Assembly: GCA_016648135.1 (NCBI GenBank)
Contig: JADDOH010024887.1
Location: 1-64,000 of the forward strand
DNA from: Agrypnia vestita
Lineage: Eukaryota; Arthropoda; Insecta; Trichoptera; Phryganeidae
Direction of reading: 5' to 3'
DNA: 64,000 nucleotides
Below are positions 13,263 to 24,162 of this stretch, piece after piece; within the stretch, counting starts at the first letter, position 1; the number at the start of each line of letters is the position of its first letter. The notes beneath the pieces were generated by a model. It was not told the DNA's origin and searched no databases. It was given only the letters and a program-made list of their open reading frames with translations. The position numbers and the translations under genes are program-made.

Positions 13263-14200
13263 GATTGCATTAGGTTGAAAACGACATTAATGGATTTGTT
13301 TAGTATAAACTAGCTGTAATTCGTCAAAAATGACGGTACTTTTACATGTCGGTCCCTAAAGAATAATTTACATTTTTATATAAAAAAAAAGTTTTTTTAA
13401 AAAAATTATGGATATTAAAGGAATTTACGGGCAGACATACAACAAAATTATTATCACTGGGATAATAGCGTCGCTTATTTTATAGTTTATAATGTTAGAT
13501 TATAATGTTCTTACAAAATAAATGCGCAAATGTTTAGTTCGCTTAGCTTATATATAATGTTCTTACAAAATAAATACGCAAATGTTTAGTTTAGTACCTT
13601 CATTTGTGATTCCTATTGTCACCTTAATTTATAAAATATCGTTCATTTTTTTAACTTTTAATTTTTTAAACATATTCTAATTGTAATGGTTCTACTTTTA
13701 TTAAACTAATTGTTTTATTAGCTAATTTCTTCAAATAAATAAATTAAAATGTGAAATCTAGCAACAATCGGGGATTTTCCGAAACCAAATCACGAATGAG
13801 GAAAGGGTTCGTGGAGTTATCCGATTTGTAATCCGACAAGCAGATCAACCCAGATTTCCCGTTGGCTGGATGCTGTAATCCTTCAAAGCTAATATTCCAT
13901 TACCGGAAATCAGAGCTTTCAGAAAAGGGTCGCCTGGGTCAATTTAAAAAATGGTATTTAATTTTAATTTGAAAGATCGTAGATTTCGCCGCTCGATTTT
14001 TTTCTTCGATTCTAATTATAATTATATACAACGCTTTTGGTGATATCAATGTGATCAAGATAATATTATTGTTAATATCTAAGACAGATTAAATCAATTG
14101 ATCAATTAGAAAGATTTGGTTTACAACTAGGACGCGATCTAATTTCGCCACACTGTCTATGATCTACATACAAAGGCTATAACAGAGCCAGTCAACAATA
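13263..14200. other. No gene; includes a short tandem duplication
   Basis: A 52-bp unit starting 'tataatgttcttacaaaa' occurs at 13501 and again, shortened, at 13553-13590. Nothing else was recognised. Confidence 0.55.
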
Positions 14201-14356
14201 TTTAACAAGTGGATTCCTGCCTTAAGTATTTGTCGAAAATGTTCACGCAACCGTTACCTAATTTCAATGGTTAGCGACACCAAAGTTAGCATTTTTTTTC
14301 AATATTTCTGACTTTTTTTAAAAAAAAACATTGTACTACAATTAAAATAACTTATA

Positions 14357-15642
14357 TTAGGTCCTTACATATGAAATTGGCGTTTAGTATGGGAGGAACA
14401 TAAAGTCGATTTTATTTTATTATAATACATTTATTTAATCAAAGTATGTACCATTGCTATCTATGCACTTTTGCCATCTCATAGGTAGTTCATCGATCCC
14501 TTTACTAAAATAACCATTCGGACGGGAATTAATAAAATCTTTGAAGGCGGTTTGGACTGCCCCATCGGAGTTGAATTTTTTCCTTTGCAAGAAGTTATCC
14601 AAATTTCGAAAAAAATGGTAATCTGTTGGGGCAAGGTCCGGAGAGTACGGTGGATGTCTTAGACATTCCAATTGAAGCTCCTCTAATTTGGTAGCCGTCT
14701 GTTGTGCAGTGTGTGGTCTAGCGTTATCATGAAGCAGCAGTGGCCTAGAGCGATTAACCAGCCTCGGTGTTTAGCAGCTAGCTTTTCCATCATGGTTTGC
14801 AGTTGCTGACAATAGACATCTGCCGTAATCGTCTGGCCAGATTTAAGAAAGCTGTAGTGAACGACACCAGCACTAGTCCACCAAACGCTCACAAGTAACT
14901 TTTTTGGAGTCAATTTTCGCTTGGGGCATGGTTTGGCTGGTTCGGCAGGGTTCAGCCATTGCGATGAGCGCTTCCGATTATCGTACAGGATCCACTTTTC
15001 ATCACAGGTAATGATTCGATTTAAAATCCCTTCATTATTGTGCCGGTTGAGTAATGCAACGCAGCAGTCAACGCGCGTTTGTTGATTTGCTTCACTCAAT
15101 TCGTGAGGTACCCACCTTTCAAGCTTTTTCACCTTACCAATTTGCTTCAAGTGGATTAAAACAGTTTTATCACTAACACCGCAGCCTGCAGCTAACTCGG
15201 ATGTGGTTTGCGATGGATCCGCTTCCACAATAGCCTTCAATTCTTCATTATCAACTTTGGTCTCCGGCCGTCCACGGGGCTTGTTCTGCAGGTCGAAATT
15301 TCCAGAACGAAAACATTGGAACCAAAAACGCACTGTGTTTTCTTTTGCGGCACCGTCGCCATATACACATCATTAATCCTTCGAGCCGTTTCTGCAGCAC
15401 TAGTGCCACGGTGGAACTCGTACTCGTAAATAACGCGATATTTCAAGTTTTTCATTTTGTAAACTGAGTGACGCAAAGAAAAAACAATTGAGGAAAAAAC
15501 AAATAATTTATAATTTTCAAAACACAAATACATGAGTAAATAGCTGTATAAATTTGGATTTGGAATTCCTAACCAAAGAGAAAATATTTGAGATCAAATT
15601 TGCTAGTACGGCAAAACCCCAATATCATATGTAAGGACCTAA
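14357..15642 (-). mobile_element. Mariner transposon, copy 1 (1286 bp)
   Basis: Terminal inverted repeats begin TTAGGTCCTTACATATGA on both sides, flanked by the TA target duplication (14355-14356 and 15643-15644). At 1286 bp it has the typical full mariner length. It contains one transposase frame on the minus strand that is disabled by small indels. It is nearly identical to copy 2 at 16739-18027 in opposite orientation. Confidence 0.95.
14435..15455 (-). pseudogene. Mariner transposase, frameshifted (copy 1)
   Basis: The start ATG at 15455 opens MKNLKYRVIYEYEF, a paired helix-turn-helix DNA-binding start, followed by RFWFQ-type and GRPETKVDNEELKAIVEADP segments. The catalytic positions are legible: TCDEKW (first Asp), LLLHDNARPH (second Asp) and PPYSPDLAPTDYH (third Asp, 34 residues after the second, i.e. 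DD34D). Two lesions break the frame: a 2-bp insertion near 15360 ('gtgtatatgg' against 'gtgtatgg' in copy 2) and a 1-bp deletion near 14770 ('aaacaccg' against 'aaacaaccg'). All three catalytic Asp codons remain, so it is a recently dead copy. The protein resembles the cecropia/mellifera-type mariners and the transposase part of primate SETMAR. Confidence 0.93.
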
Positions 15643-15906
15643 TACATATCATGAATTTAAAAAAAAAATATATTATTTAAATTCCCGCAAGGTTTAGTCA
15701 TTTTATTTGAATTGTATTAAAGCGAATGAATTTTTCATATTCGATATAAGTTACTTTAATAGTAGTCCAACGATTAACAGAAAATAAGTCAATAATATTG
15801 GAAAAAAAGCCTAATTTGAAGACGAATATCTCCATAACTATTGATAAAAGGGCATGGTCGCTTTAACATTTTCTACTCATAAAAGAGGCAGGAATCCTCC
15901 TGTAAA

Positions 15907-16310
15907 GTATTGTGAACTATCTCTGTTCACCCTGTTTACGTGAACTTGTAAGATGATTGATTTATAATTTCATTTTCAAAAAGCTATTCAATTTCTAACC
16001 ATTGAGAAATACTAAGTAATGCTAAGATAGATCTTACGCACTTTATTAAATCTGGAATACTTTGATACAAATTTTAAATATCATAAAAATTTGTTCTTAA
16101 AAATTGCAACCTCACAATAAAATGTGTTTTCATTAAAATAATACCTAATAAAAAATAGCCAAGCTTTGTTACATTTTATAAAAACAACACAAATTGCAAA
16201 TAATTTGAGTCAAAAACGTTTAAAAAATACGGCTCTTCAACAGGCCAAGAAACCCAATTACAGATGCGAAACACATGACAGAACACCCAGGCTTAAGTAA
16301 TCACATAGAT
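15907..16310. other. No gene seen
   Basis: AT-rich DNA between the foldback element and a SINE head. No coding signal. Confidence 0.5.
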
Positions 16311-16317
16311 TAATAAT

Positions 16318-16398
16318 TGTGACCTCACCGGAAATCGACCCTGGAACCCTCGGTGTGAGAAGCCGGTGTCAATCCCACTGGGCTACGAGGGCCGCCTA
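16318..16398 (-). mobile_element. tRNA-related SINE head, family 2
   Basis: On the minus strand there is an A-box-like 'gtagcccagtgggattg' and, about 40 nt on, a B-box-like 'gggtcgatttcc'. This is the internal pol III promoter layout of a tRNA-derived SINE. The sequence differs from the five copies of family 1 in this window. The body is not delimited. Confidence 0.55.
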
Positions 16399-16738
16399 TC
16401 TCATATCACATATTCTATAATTAAAACTAAACTAAACGCTTGCTGATGAAAAGAGAACTATCTTCTTCTGTCATTCAAAATTGTAATTATGTTTTTCTGT
16501 AAACAAACATGTCTCAACAATATATGGAACTTTTCCCGTCCTTTTAATATCTATAGTTCCAATTTAATTTTTAGCATACATTGTATCCCGATGAAGGGAC
16601 CGTAGAAACATATTGATTATTCGGTGTCTTCTTTTTATCAATATTACTTTAATTTATTTTTGCAATTAACTTAGTCACCTCAGTAAATTTGTTTAACAAG
16701 ATTTGTCTTGTTTTTTTGTTGTTGTTTGATATTTGATA

Positions 16739-18027
16739 TTAGGTCCTTACATATGAAATTGGCGTTTTGCCGTACTGGCAAATTTGATCTCAAATATCTT
16801 CTCTTTGGTTTGGAATTCCAAATCCAAATTTATACAGCTATTTACTCATGTATTTGTGTTTTTAAAATTATAATTCATTTGTTTTTTCCTCAATTGTTTT
16901 TTTCTTTGCGTCACTCAGTTTACAAAATGAAAAACTTGAAATATCGCGTTATTTACGAGTACGAGTTCCACCGTGGCACCAGTGCTGCAGAAACGGCTCG
17001 AAGGATTAATGATGTGTATGGTGACGGTGCCGCAAAAGAAAACACAGTGCGTTTTTGGTTCCAACGTTTTCGTTCTGGAAATTTCGACCTGCAGAACAAG
17101 CCCCGTTGACGGCCGGAGACCAAAGTTGATAATGAAGAATTGAAGGCTATTGTGGAAGCGGATCCATCGCAAACCACATCCGAGTTAGCTGCAGGCTGCG
17201 GTGTTAGTGTGATAAAACTGTTTTAATCCACTTGAAGCAAATTGGTAAGGTGAAAAAGCTTGAAAGGTGGGTACCTCACGAATTGAGTGAAGCAAATCAA
17301 CAAACGCGCGTTGACTGCTGCGTTGCATTACTCAACCGGCACAATAATGAAGGGATTTTAAATCGAATCATTACCTGTGATGAAAAGTGGATCCTGTACG
17401 ATAATCGGAAGCGCTCATCGCAATGGCTGAACCCTGCCGAACCAGCCAAACCATGCCCCAAGCGAAAATTGACTCCAAAAAAGTTACTTGTGAGCGTTTG
17501 GTGGACTAGTGCTGGTGTCGTTCACTACAGCTTTCTTAAATCTGGCCAGACGATTACGGCAGATGTCTATTGTCAGCAACTGCAAACCATGATGGAAAAG
17601 CTAGCTGCTAAACAACCGAGGCTGGTTAATCGCTCTAGGCCACTGCTGCTTCATGAAACGCTAGACCACACACTGCACAACAGACGGCTACCAAATTAGA
17701 GGAGCTTCAATTGGAATGTCTAAGACATCCACCGTACTCTCCGGACCTTGCCCCAACAGATTACCATTTTTTTCGAAATTTGGATAACTTCTTGCAAAGG
17801 AAAAAATTCAACTTCGATGGGGCAGTCCAAACCGCCTTCAAAGATTTTATTGATTCCCGTCCGAATGGTTTTTTTTAGTAAAGGGATCGATGAACTACCT
17901 ATGAGATGGCAAAAGTGCATAGATAGCAATGGTACATACTTTGATTTAATAAATATATTATAATAAAAAAAAAATCGGCTTTATGTTCCTCCCATACTAA
18001 ACGCCAATTTCATTTGTAAGGACCTAA
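16739..18027 (+). mobile_element. Mariner transposon, copy 2 (1289 bp)
   Basis: Terminal inverted repeats begin TTAGGTCCTTACATATGA at the left and end with the matching complement at the right. TA duplications lie at 16737-16738 and 18028-18029. By eye it is more than about 95% identical to copy 1 over its whole length, so both were active in the same recent burst. Confidence 0.95.
16927..17963 (+). pseudogene. Mariner transposase, multiply broken (copy 2)
   Basis: Same protein as copy 1 with the start at 16927. Lesions: TGA at 17107-17109 where copy 1 has GGA (PRG becomes PR-stop); a 2-bp insertion near 17210 ('agtgtgataaa' against 'agtgataaa'); a 1-bp deletion near 17652 that turns the catalytic HDNAR codons into HETLD and shifts the frame; a longer T-run near 17870; and loss of the normal stop, so the last frame runs to 17963. 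The first catalytic Asp (TCDEKW) and the third (SPDLAPTD) are still encoded, in different frames. The lesions are independent of those in copy 1. Confidence 0.93.
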
Positions 18028-18262
18028 TATATTCCCCATTTCGGTGTCTACTTGTCAATCTCCCATACCCCCACCATGACCGTAGTCACGCCCCCGTTCA
18101 AAAATTAACTTGTTTACCAAAGTAAGTACACTAAACAATTTATTTTTTTGTTGTTTGATTTTTATATTTGATATATTCTCCATTTCGTTGTCTACTTGTC
18201 AATTACCCGTATACCCACCATAACCATGGCCACACTCCGTGCAAAAATTAACTTATTCACCA

Positions 18263-18890
18263 ATATAGTAATGGATAATAGTATGCATCCGTTCTGATTA
18301 AGATACAGTGGTATCGAAACCGGTAGACGTTAAGTTACTCCAAGTGGTTTATAAAAAGTTTTAATTAATTAAATGAATAAATCTCGTTTGTACCACTAGA
18401 CCAACAAGATCGTAAAAATAATATAATAAATGTATATTACACTCGCAATATATTGTGACTGAGGCGAGGCGTGTTAATAGACTCCTCAACACTAAACACG
18501 AAGTGACAGACCTTGGCAGCGTGCGTTTTGAGACAGCTGGTGGTGGTGGAACCCAGGATGCATTGACTCCTCGCTGCACTTTGCAACCGGATGCGACGTA
18601 CGTATCACTACATGCTTTTAAATGTCCACTTACACGAAGTTACAAATAAACCTATAGTCTTAGGAACATCATACCACAGGGTGCAATTAAAAAAATCTTA
18701 GTTTAAAGGAATTTAATATAAACGAATATCCTGTAAGTCTTTTCATAATTTTAAATCAGCTAACGAACCGTCACGAACATGTCACATTTAAAAATACAAC
18801 ATACAATAAGTAGTCTATCGATTATCTGGCGTCGTATTAAATGCGATACAAATTAACCGTGGTAGTGAAAAAAATATTTTTTAATATTTA
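18263..18890. other. No gene seen
   Basis: Small opposed ORFs near 18361-18649 lack recognisable features. Probably non-coding. Confidence 0.5.
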
Positions 18891-18893
18891 AAC

Positions 18894-19060
18894 ATTTTTT
18901 TATAATAGAGATGCGAAGACGGAATACGGAATAAAATTAAGCTGGACGCTTTTGTTATTAAAATAGGTCTACCTTGCTAGTGTCCCGTACTGGGGCTCGA
19001 ACCATCGACCACTGGATCACTAGGCGAGAGTAATAACCACCACACCAACCAGCTACACGC
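18894..19060 (-). mobile_element. tRNA-derived SINE, family 1
   Basis: On the minus strand, a tRNA-like head near 19060 with A-box 'ttggtgtggtggtt' and B-box 'ggttcgagcc', then a body containing 'gcaaggtagacctatttt' and ending 'cgtattccgtcttcgc', then a poly-A-like tail (T-run near 18895). It is the same family as copies at 26829, 29266, 48788 and 60489, but more diverged from them. Confidence 0.8.
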
Positions 19061-20110
19061 AATTTAGAAAATTATTTAAAATGTGGAAATATTATTTTTC
19101 ATTCAGCTACGTAATATTTAGGTACCTAAAAATAAAATAGACAAAATTGTCATGTACTGGCTCGATGTCGATAAGTTTGTAAAATATTATTCAGGCGCCC
19201 TTAGATTCAGTGTTCTATTTTTTCCCACATTTAATTGGAGATTATAATGTGTTAATTGACAGTCTACTGCAAATTGAATGTTCATGCTATCCTGTAATGT
19301 TTCTCTCTGCGTACAAGTGATGGTCAAATCCTCATTTTAGCCGGTTACACATGGTACTGTTATTTATGATTTGTATCCGATTGTATCGATGATCAATTAT
19401 CGATACAAAACGATATAAATCTCAAATAACGGTTAATTTATCATTCATTTGGTTAAAATACCATTACTGCTGCATTCGAAGTATTGCGCGCCTAATCATG
19501 ATATTTTTAAACTTTACTAATAATACATACGCTAGATACGTAACACGTTTTTCAATTTGGAAGTTTTTACGGAAACATGAAATTTTCGAGGCGAAAAATC
19601 CCCTTTATTTCAGTCAAATCTGACTGAAAATCAATAGAGTTTCTCCCAGATATACATGAAAGCGATTACAAAAAGGTTAAGCTCGATTGATTTTAATTTG
19701 CCACCTGTAGCGCCTTCGCAGACGGGAGCGGCCTTTGATGATTTTTTTTGCAAAAAATTGTATCGAAGAGCTTTTCCAATTTGTTCTTATTGACGAGCGC
19801 AACTGCCGTAGTTTCGCAGCGGAGCGATTTTCGCCGCTTTCTTCGTGAGAATCCCTGTGTTGAGAATGCGAGGTGAGGCGGTAGTATCCCAGATCTCATA
19901 TTGAGGTAATTTGTAAGGTAAGGAGTTAAGAGTCATAAAACAAGTCATGGAAGTTGACCTTGGAGAACACACCGGTAGGAGGCGAGCGAAGTTTGCGTGT
20001 GATGGTGAAGGTTTGTAATTTTCATCGCAATTTTTTTAAACCTCTTATAAATGTGATTTTTTTATTTAATAATAATTATGCAAAGATAAGTTAAATCCGT
20101 TGATTAATAT
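19061..20110. other. No gene seen
   Basis: The minus-strand ORFs near 19693-19972 overlap in different frames and show no known domain. A short GC-richer patch lies at about 19790-19850. Confidence 0.5.
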
Positions 20111-20112
20111 AA

Positions 20113-20370
20113 ATTATAGAAATCTCACAAAGACGAAGCTAATTATATATGAGAAACGTGTATGGAAGTCTCTTTATATGATGGCCCAGGGCTTACAACC
20201 TGTGCGAGCCGGCTTAAGTGTACATTCTACACAATGCAACGTTCACCAATTCCATCGTATGAACATCCACACATTACCAAATTTTTTGAAAGTTCTATAA
20301 ATATATACATTTGTTCGAATTATGGGAGCTTTCCGTATATTTGAATGGTCTATGTTAGAGACATCTGTAG
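20113..20370 (+). mobile_element. Foldback MITE family F1, copy 1
   Basis: Contains the family words 'cacaaagacgaagcta', 'gagaaacgtgtatggaagtc', 'ggcttaagtg', 'tctacacaatgcaacgttca' and 'ttagagacatctgtag' at the far side. Other copies lie at about 30970-31410, 34200-34520, 42615-42830, 47775-47945 and 62925-63085. It is non-coding. Confidence 0.75.
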
Positions 20371-21130
20371 TCCTATACACCTATACACATAAAAAGATCA
20401 TTGCTTCACACTCAAGTCAAAAATAGATATCTCATTGCCAGCGGTGACATCTACATATTTATAAAGTGGTTCATGGGTATGAAAAATTATTTAAAAAAAC
20501 AACAAAAGAAGGGGAATTTTTTTTCGGAGGCTTTTTTGCCAGTTTGAAAAAATGTTATTGTAACGCTGTTCATTGTACGAATGATAAAAATATGAAAGGT
20601 TGAAATGGTTCAGCGAGCGACTAAAAGCTTAGAGGCTTTTTTATGAGCTCTTTCAAATCTTTCAACAATCCATCATAATTGTGTGGAATGAGGCCAGTTC
20701 TTAAATGTTGAATTTTCGCTTGAAAAAAGAAATGGTACCATCGCCGAAAATGTTAACGAGGAGAATGAAGACTGCCGACTGAAAGAAATATTATCTCTAA
20801 TATTTCTGATAGTTCCATCTTTGTTTTCCAGACGTCCAAAGTTTGTTAAGTCCCTAAGTTTGATGAAGTGATCATTTATGCTTCGGCCAACTTGGACGCC
20901 CGTAGACGAGGCGTTTTAATATATATTACATAAATTCGTGCACAATTGCCGAATTGTGGAATGTTTTATTTCTTTTATATTTACAATAATTATGAAATAA
21001 CGATTCTCAAGTTCTCTGATGCGCGATGGAACGGAATTTAAAGTGGTACTGGCGGGATCGAAACATTTACAAAAGCGATATTTGCATTGAATACATAGGA
21101 TTTGGATGGAAAAAATAATTTATGTAATAA
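20371..21130. other. No gene seen
   Basis: AT-rich DNA without recognisable coding or repeat structure. Confidence 0.5.
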
Positions 21131-21134
21131 AAAT

Positions 21135-21600
21135 GATATTGTCGTGGGACCGTGGCTGTGGGAGATAAATGAAATATATATATTTTTTAAGTTTTATTAA
21201 TACCCAAAAAGTCACTGGACACAAACTTAACTGGAGCACTGTTCTTAAATTCACAGACACTAAATGTTTCTAGAATATTTCACACATTTATTATCCAATT
21301 TCTTAATTCGCACTAATTATTTCTAGTCACTCGTCTTTGGAACACTTTTCATTACGCTGTTTCTATTGCATCGAGAATATTCCGTAAGTACTTCGCCCGA
21401 ATATCTGTCACTCGGTTAAACACGCGCTGGCCACATTGCTTCGCTAGTTTTATCTCCTTTTTATACAAAACATGTTGGTTTTCAAATGCTCAAGACCAGT
21501 CTACACATTTCTCGTATTAACTCGACATTTCCAATGTTTTCGAGAATGTCCCAGTCGTTTCCAGAGTGCTGTGGAGCGTTCCAGAGGCTTCCGGAGGAAA
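21135..21600 (-). repeat. Probable solo LTR, family L1 copy 1
   Basis: On the minus strand the order resembles a retrotransposon LTR: a C/G-mixed upstream part rich in 'ctggaa' words, a TATA-like 'tataaaaagg' near 21460, a leader, an AATAAA polyadenylation signal near 21200, then 'ttcatttatctcccacagcc'. Similar ends appear at 35430-35890 and 46700-47090. No gag or pol frame is attached. It could instead be another repeated promoter-like sequence. Confidence 0.45.
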
Positions 21601-21733
21601 ATTCCGTTTGATTTTTTTTATTATACTTTCACTCTTACCTTCTTTTATTTTAACTCTTTCCAGTGCCCTTTAAGTATTCCTGGCGCCTACTAAACCTTTT
21701 TGAATTCAAAAAGATTTTGCAGGCGTATTCTAG

Positions 21734-21787
21734 CAGTCTGGTAGGACAGTTTCGAGTACTAGTCTCGGTACTGTCCTGCTAGACTGT
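21734..21787. repeat. Short near-perfect hairpin
   Basis: 'cagtctggtaggacag' pairs with 'ctgtcctgctagactg' around a small loop ('tactagt'), giving about 23 bp of stem with four mismatches. It may be the core of a decayed MITE. Confidence 0.6.
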
Positions 21788-22013
21788 GGTGTAAAATGAT
21801 CATAATTGTCATATAATATATAATGCTGATTAGAATTTAATGCTTTATATAAATATTATATGTTTCGTATACTTTATTATTAATCTTTTCCTAACTTTAT
21901 TTTATTTATTGCTATAATTATAATAATATAATTTTATATTATTCAGGAAAATATATTTTAAGAATTTGAAAGAGAGCTTAAGATATTAAAATTAATTTCA
22001 CGTCTTGCTAAAT

Positions 22014-22085
22014 TCCTCGACAGTATAGTGTTCAGTATCTCCGCCTCTCACGCGGAAAGTCCGGAATTCGGTTCCCCAACAGGAA
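22014..22085 (+). pseudogene. tRNA-Asp-like sequence, degenerate
   Basis: From 'tcctcgacagtatagtg' to 'ccccaacagga' it follows a eukaryotic tRNA-Asp body: D-arm 'agtatagtgttcagtat', anticodon arm 'ccgc ctctcac gcgg', and T-arm 'ttcggtt'. The anticodon reads CTC instead of GTC, and the T-stem (ggaa/cccc) no longer pairs. It is a tRNA pseudogene or the head of a tRNA-derived SINE rather than a working tRNA. Confidence 0.7.
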
Positions 22086-22210
22086 GAACATTATTTTATT
22101 AACTAAAATTATTACTATTTTTTCTATTGCTAGAAAAGCATATTCTATACAGGGGTGGAATGTGTGTCTCAGACGTGTATCGTGTTTTTTTTTTGTAAAA
22201 TTATTATGAA

Positions 22211-23587
22211 CTAGCGGCCGGCCCCGGCTTCGCACGGGTATTTAACAAAAATTTCAAAAATTATAAATTTTAAAATACATGAAACTTGGGAATGGCAGTG
22301 GCGTGCAGCGCATACAAGCAAAAAAGCTGTGTATTGGTAAAGATTCTGAGAAACAAATATAAATTAAATATTCCTTTTCTTAAGAAAAAGTTGATTTAAA
22401 ATTCTAGCCGTAATTCGTCCTACGGCTTGAAGTTTTATTTCTGACGTTTTCATTTAACGTGACATATCTGTTTTTTTCGATTTAAAATTCTAACCGTAAG
22501 CCTACGGCTAGAAGTTTTATTTCCGACTTTTCTGTGCTTAACTTCATGTCAATTCTTCATTTATTTCGCCAACCAATTTGTTCCACAGATATAGTCAAGT
22601 CGAGAAAAAAACCGTGTATTTTTAATGCTGCGAGTTTTGTGCAATAGCGTCCTTCTTCAAAAGGTCCTATGCCAAGCGCACGTCATGCAGAAATGTTATT
22701 TTTTGCAAATTCCACCCAAAACTTTCGGTGTAAATTTTATGTCTTTTCTATGGTAAATGTAAATACGAATACGGCAAATACCATCTGTTATCTGTCATAT
22801 CATAATGATATCATAAAATATTTGATTTATTTTTGTGAAAAGAAACGTATATCTGAAATTAATATTGTTCCCGATTTAATTATATATAAATCGTCTTCGA
22901 AATATATTGAAATTTTTCGCCGTATTAGCTATACCTATATAAAATATTTATTTATTTAGGAAATATTGTTTACAATACTTCTTTTATAGTGCAATTATTT
23001 TTGTGGATTGAAGCTACTCAAAATAGTTCATTATATATAGTTAAAAAAAATTAAATGTATATACCCTTATAGGTATATGCGTATATATATTTTTAATATA
23101 GGTATATAGTCGGTCACAGCATAACCTAAGTTTATACCCACTGCACGCCACTGGGGAATGGTATAATTCAAAAAGTAATTTACAGGCCTTGAATATGAAG
23201 TGATTTATTTGGATAAGGATTAATACCCAGGTACGAATAATGTAGTTATTGTGACATAACTGTAACAGTTAGACATATGGTATCTCAGACTTTTTTGTAT
23301 ATATTGATGTCCTCTATAAAACTGTAGTACATCACTTTGCTCTATTGTCAATAATTTCCGCAGCGTACGCAATATAATTTTTTTTTGTATTTTTTTCACA
23401 CGTTGGGTTACATTATTTAAGTTTTCATACGAATACCTAACTTTTTGAAAATATTCTATCGCCATGTTCATCAGGGATAATGTAGGATTCTAAATGTGAA
23501 AAAAAATTAAAATCGGTCCAGTAGTTTCGGAGCCTATTCAATTCAAACAAACAATCAAATCTTTCCTCTTTATAATATTAGTATAGA
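22211..23587 (-). mobile_element. Non-autonomous Helitron-like element, interrupted by a nested hAT-like element
   Basis: Read on the minus strand it begins TCTATACTAATATTATAAAG and ends with a GC-rich hairpin (CCCG...CGGG) followed by GGCCGCTAG. It sits exactly between A and T (plus-strand flanks A22210 and T23588). The 5' TC, 3' hairpin plus CTAG, and A/T target without duplication are the Helitron hallmarks. No Rep or helicase sequence is present. A duplicated internal segment ('gatttaaaattcta(g/a)ccgtaa') belongs to the nested element. Without the insert it is about 510 bp. Confidence 0.85.
22296..23153. mobile_element. hAT-like non-autonomous element nested in the Helitron (858 bp)
   Basis: Termini CAGTGGCGTGCAG and CTGCACGCCACTG are 13-bp inverted repeats of hAT type. 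They are flanked by a perfect 8-bp target duplication gggaatgg (22288-22295 and 23154-23161). The 96-codon plus-strand frame inside (22669-22959) shows no hAT transposase features and is probably chance. Two related segments at about 22390 and 22480 are a direct duplication. Confidence 0.92.
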
Positions 23588-23744
23588 TGACAGATAATTG
23601 AGGCGTGATTTATTTTTGGTTCGGGAATTAATAAAAGTGTACCCAAACAGCGACTAATGTCGGAAAATATGTTTTCCACTTACTGAGGAGTTTAATGCTA
23701 CAGCTCCAATATTTATCATTTCTGACCCTCCCCTATCATGTTAA

Positions 23745-24162
23745 GGGAAAAATATTCTGGACTTGTACAGTAGAGAATGTTGAGAAATCCATATAAACGG
23801 AAATATATTCTGGAACGGGAAAAATATTCTGGACTTGTACAGTAGAGAATGTTGAGAAATCCATATAAACGGAAATATATTCTGGAACGGGAAAAATATT
23901 CTGGACTTGTACAGTAGAGAATGTTGAGAAATCCATATAAACGGAAATATATTCTGGAACGGGAAAAATATTCTGGACTTGTACAGTAGAGAATGTTGAG
24001 AAATCCATATAAACGGAAATATATTCTGGAACGGGAAAAATATTCTGGACTTGTACAGTAGAGAATGTTGAGAAATCCATATAAACGGAAATATATTCTG
24101 GAACGGGAAAAATATTCTGGACTTGTACAGTAGAGAATGTTGAGAAATCCATATAAACGGAA
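23745..24162. repeat. Perfect 72-bp tandem array, 5.8 copies
   Basis: Units start at 23745, 23817, 23889, 23961, 24033 and 24105 with 'gggaaaaatattctggactt'. The last unit stops after 58 bp. By eye the copies are identical. Within each unit, 'aatattctgga' occurs twice in slightly different form, which may have seeded the expansion. The period is a multiple of 3 and the minus strand has no stop in any frame, which explains three overlapping long ORFs there; they are not genes. Confidence 0.97.

Larger units (their letters stand above)
14201..15906. mobile_element. Foldback MITE split by mariner copy 1
   Basis: The left arm (14201-14356, starting 'aacaagtggattcctgcc') is the inverted counterpart of the right arm (15643-15906, ending 'ggcaggaatcctcctgtaaa'). 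The arms share further inverted similarity through 'gaaaatgtt', 'caatattt(c/a)tgactt' and 'aataacttata'. A mariner has inserted within the left arm. Without it the element is about 420 bp. Relatives lie at 55340-55690, at about 30895 and at 59330-59556. Confidence 0.75.
16690..18262. repeat. About 140-bp tandem duplication; first unit interrupted by mariner copy 2
   Basis: Unit 1 (16690-16738 plus 18028-18115) and unit 2 (18121-18262) share 'ttttttgttgtttgat', 'atttgatat(t/a)', 'ccatttcg(g/t)tgtctacttg' and 'aaaaattaactt(g/a)tt(t/c)accaa'. Unit 2 therefore preserves an approximation of the empty target site of the mariner. Confidence 0.85.

Noticed and set aside
22669..22959. 96-codon ORF as a hAT transposase
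   Set aside because: Lacks any hAT dimerisation or catalytic motif and is AT-driven; the host element is non-autonomous.
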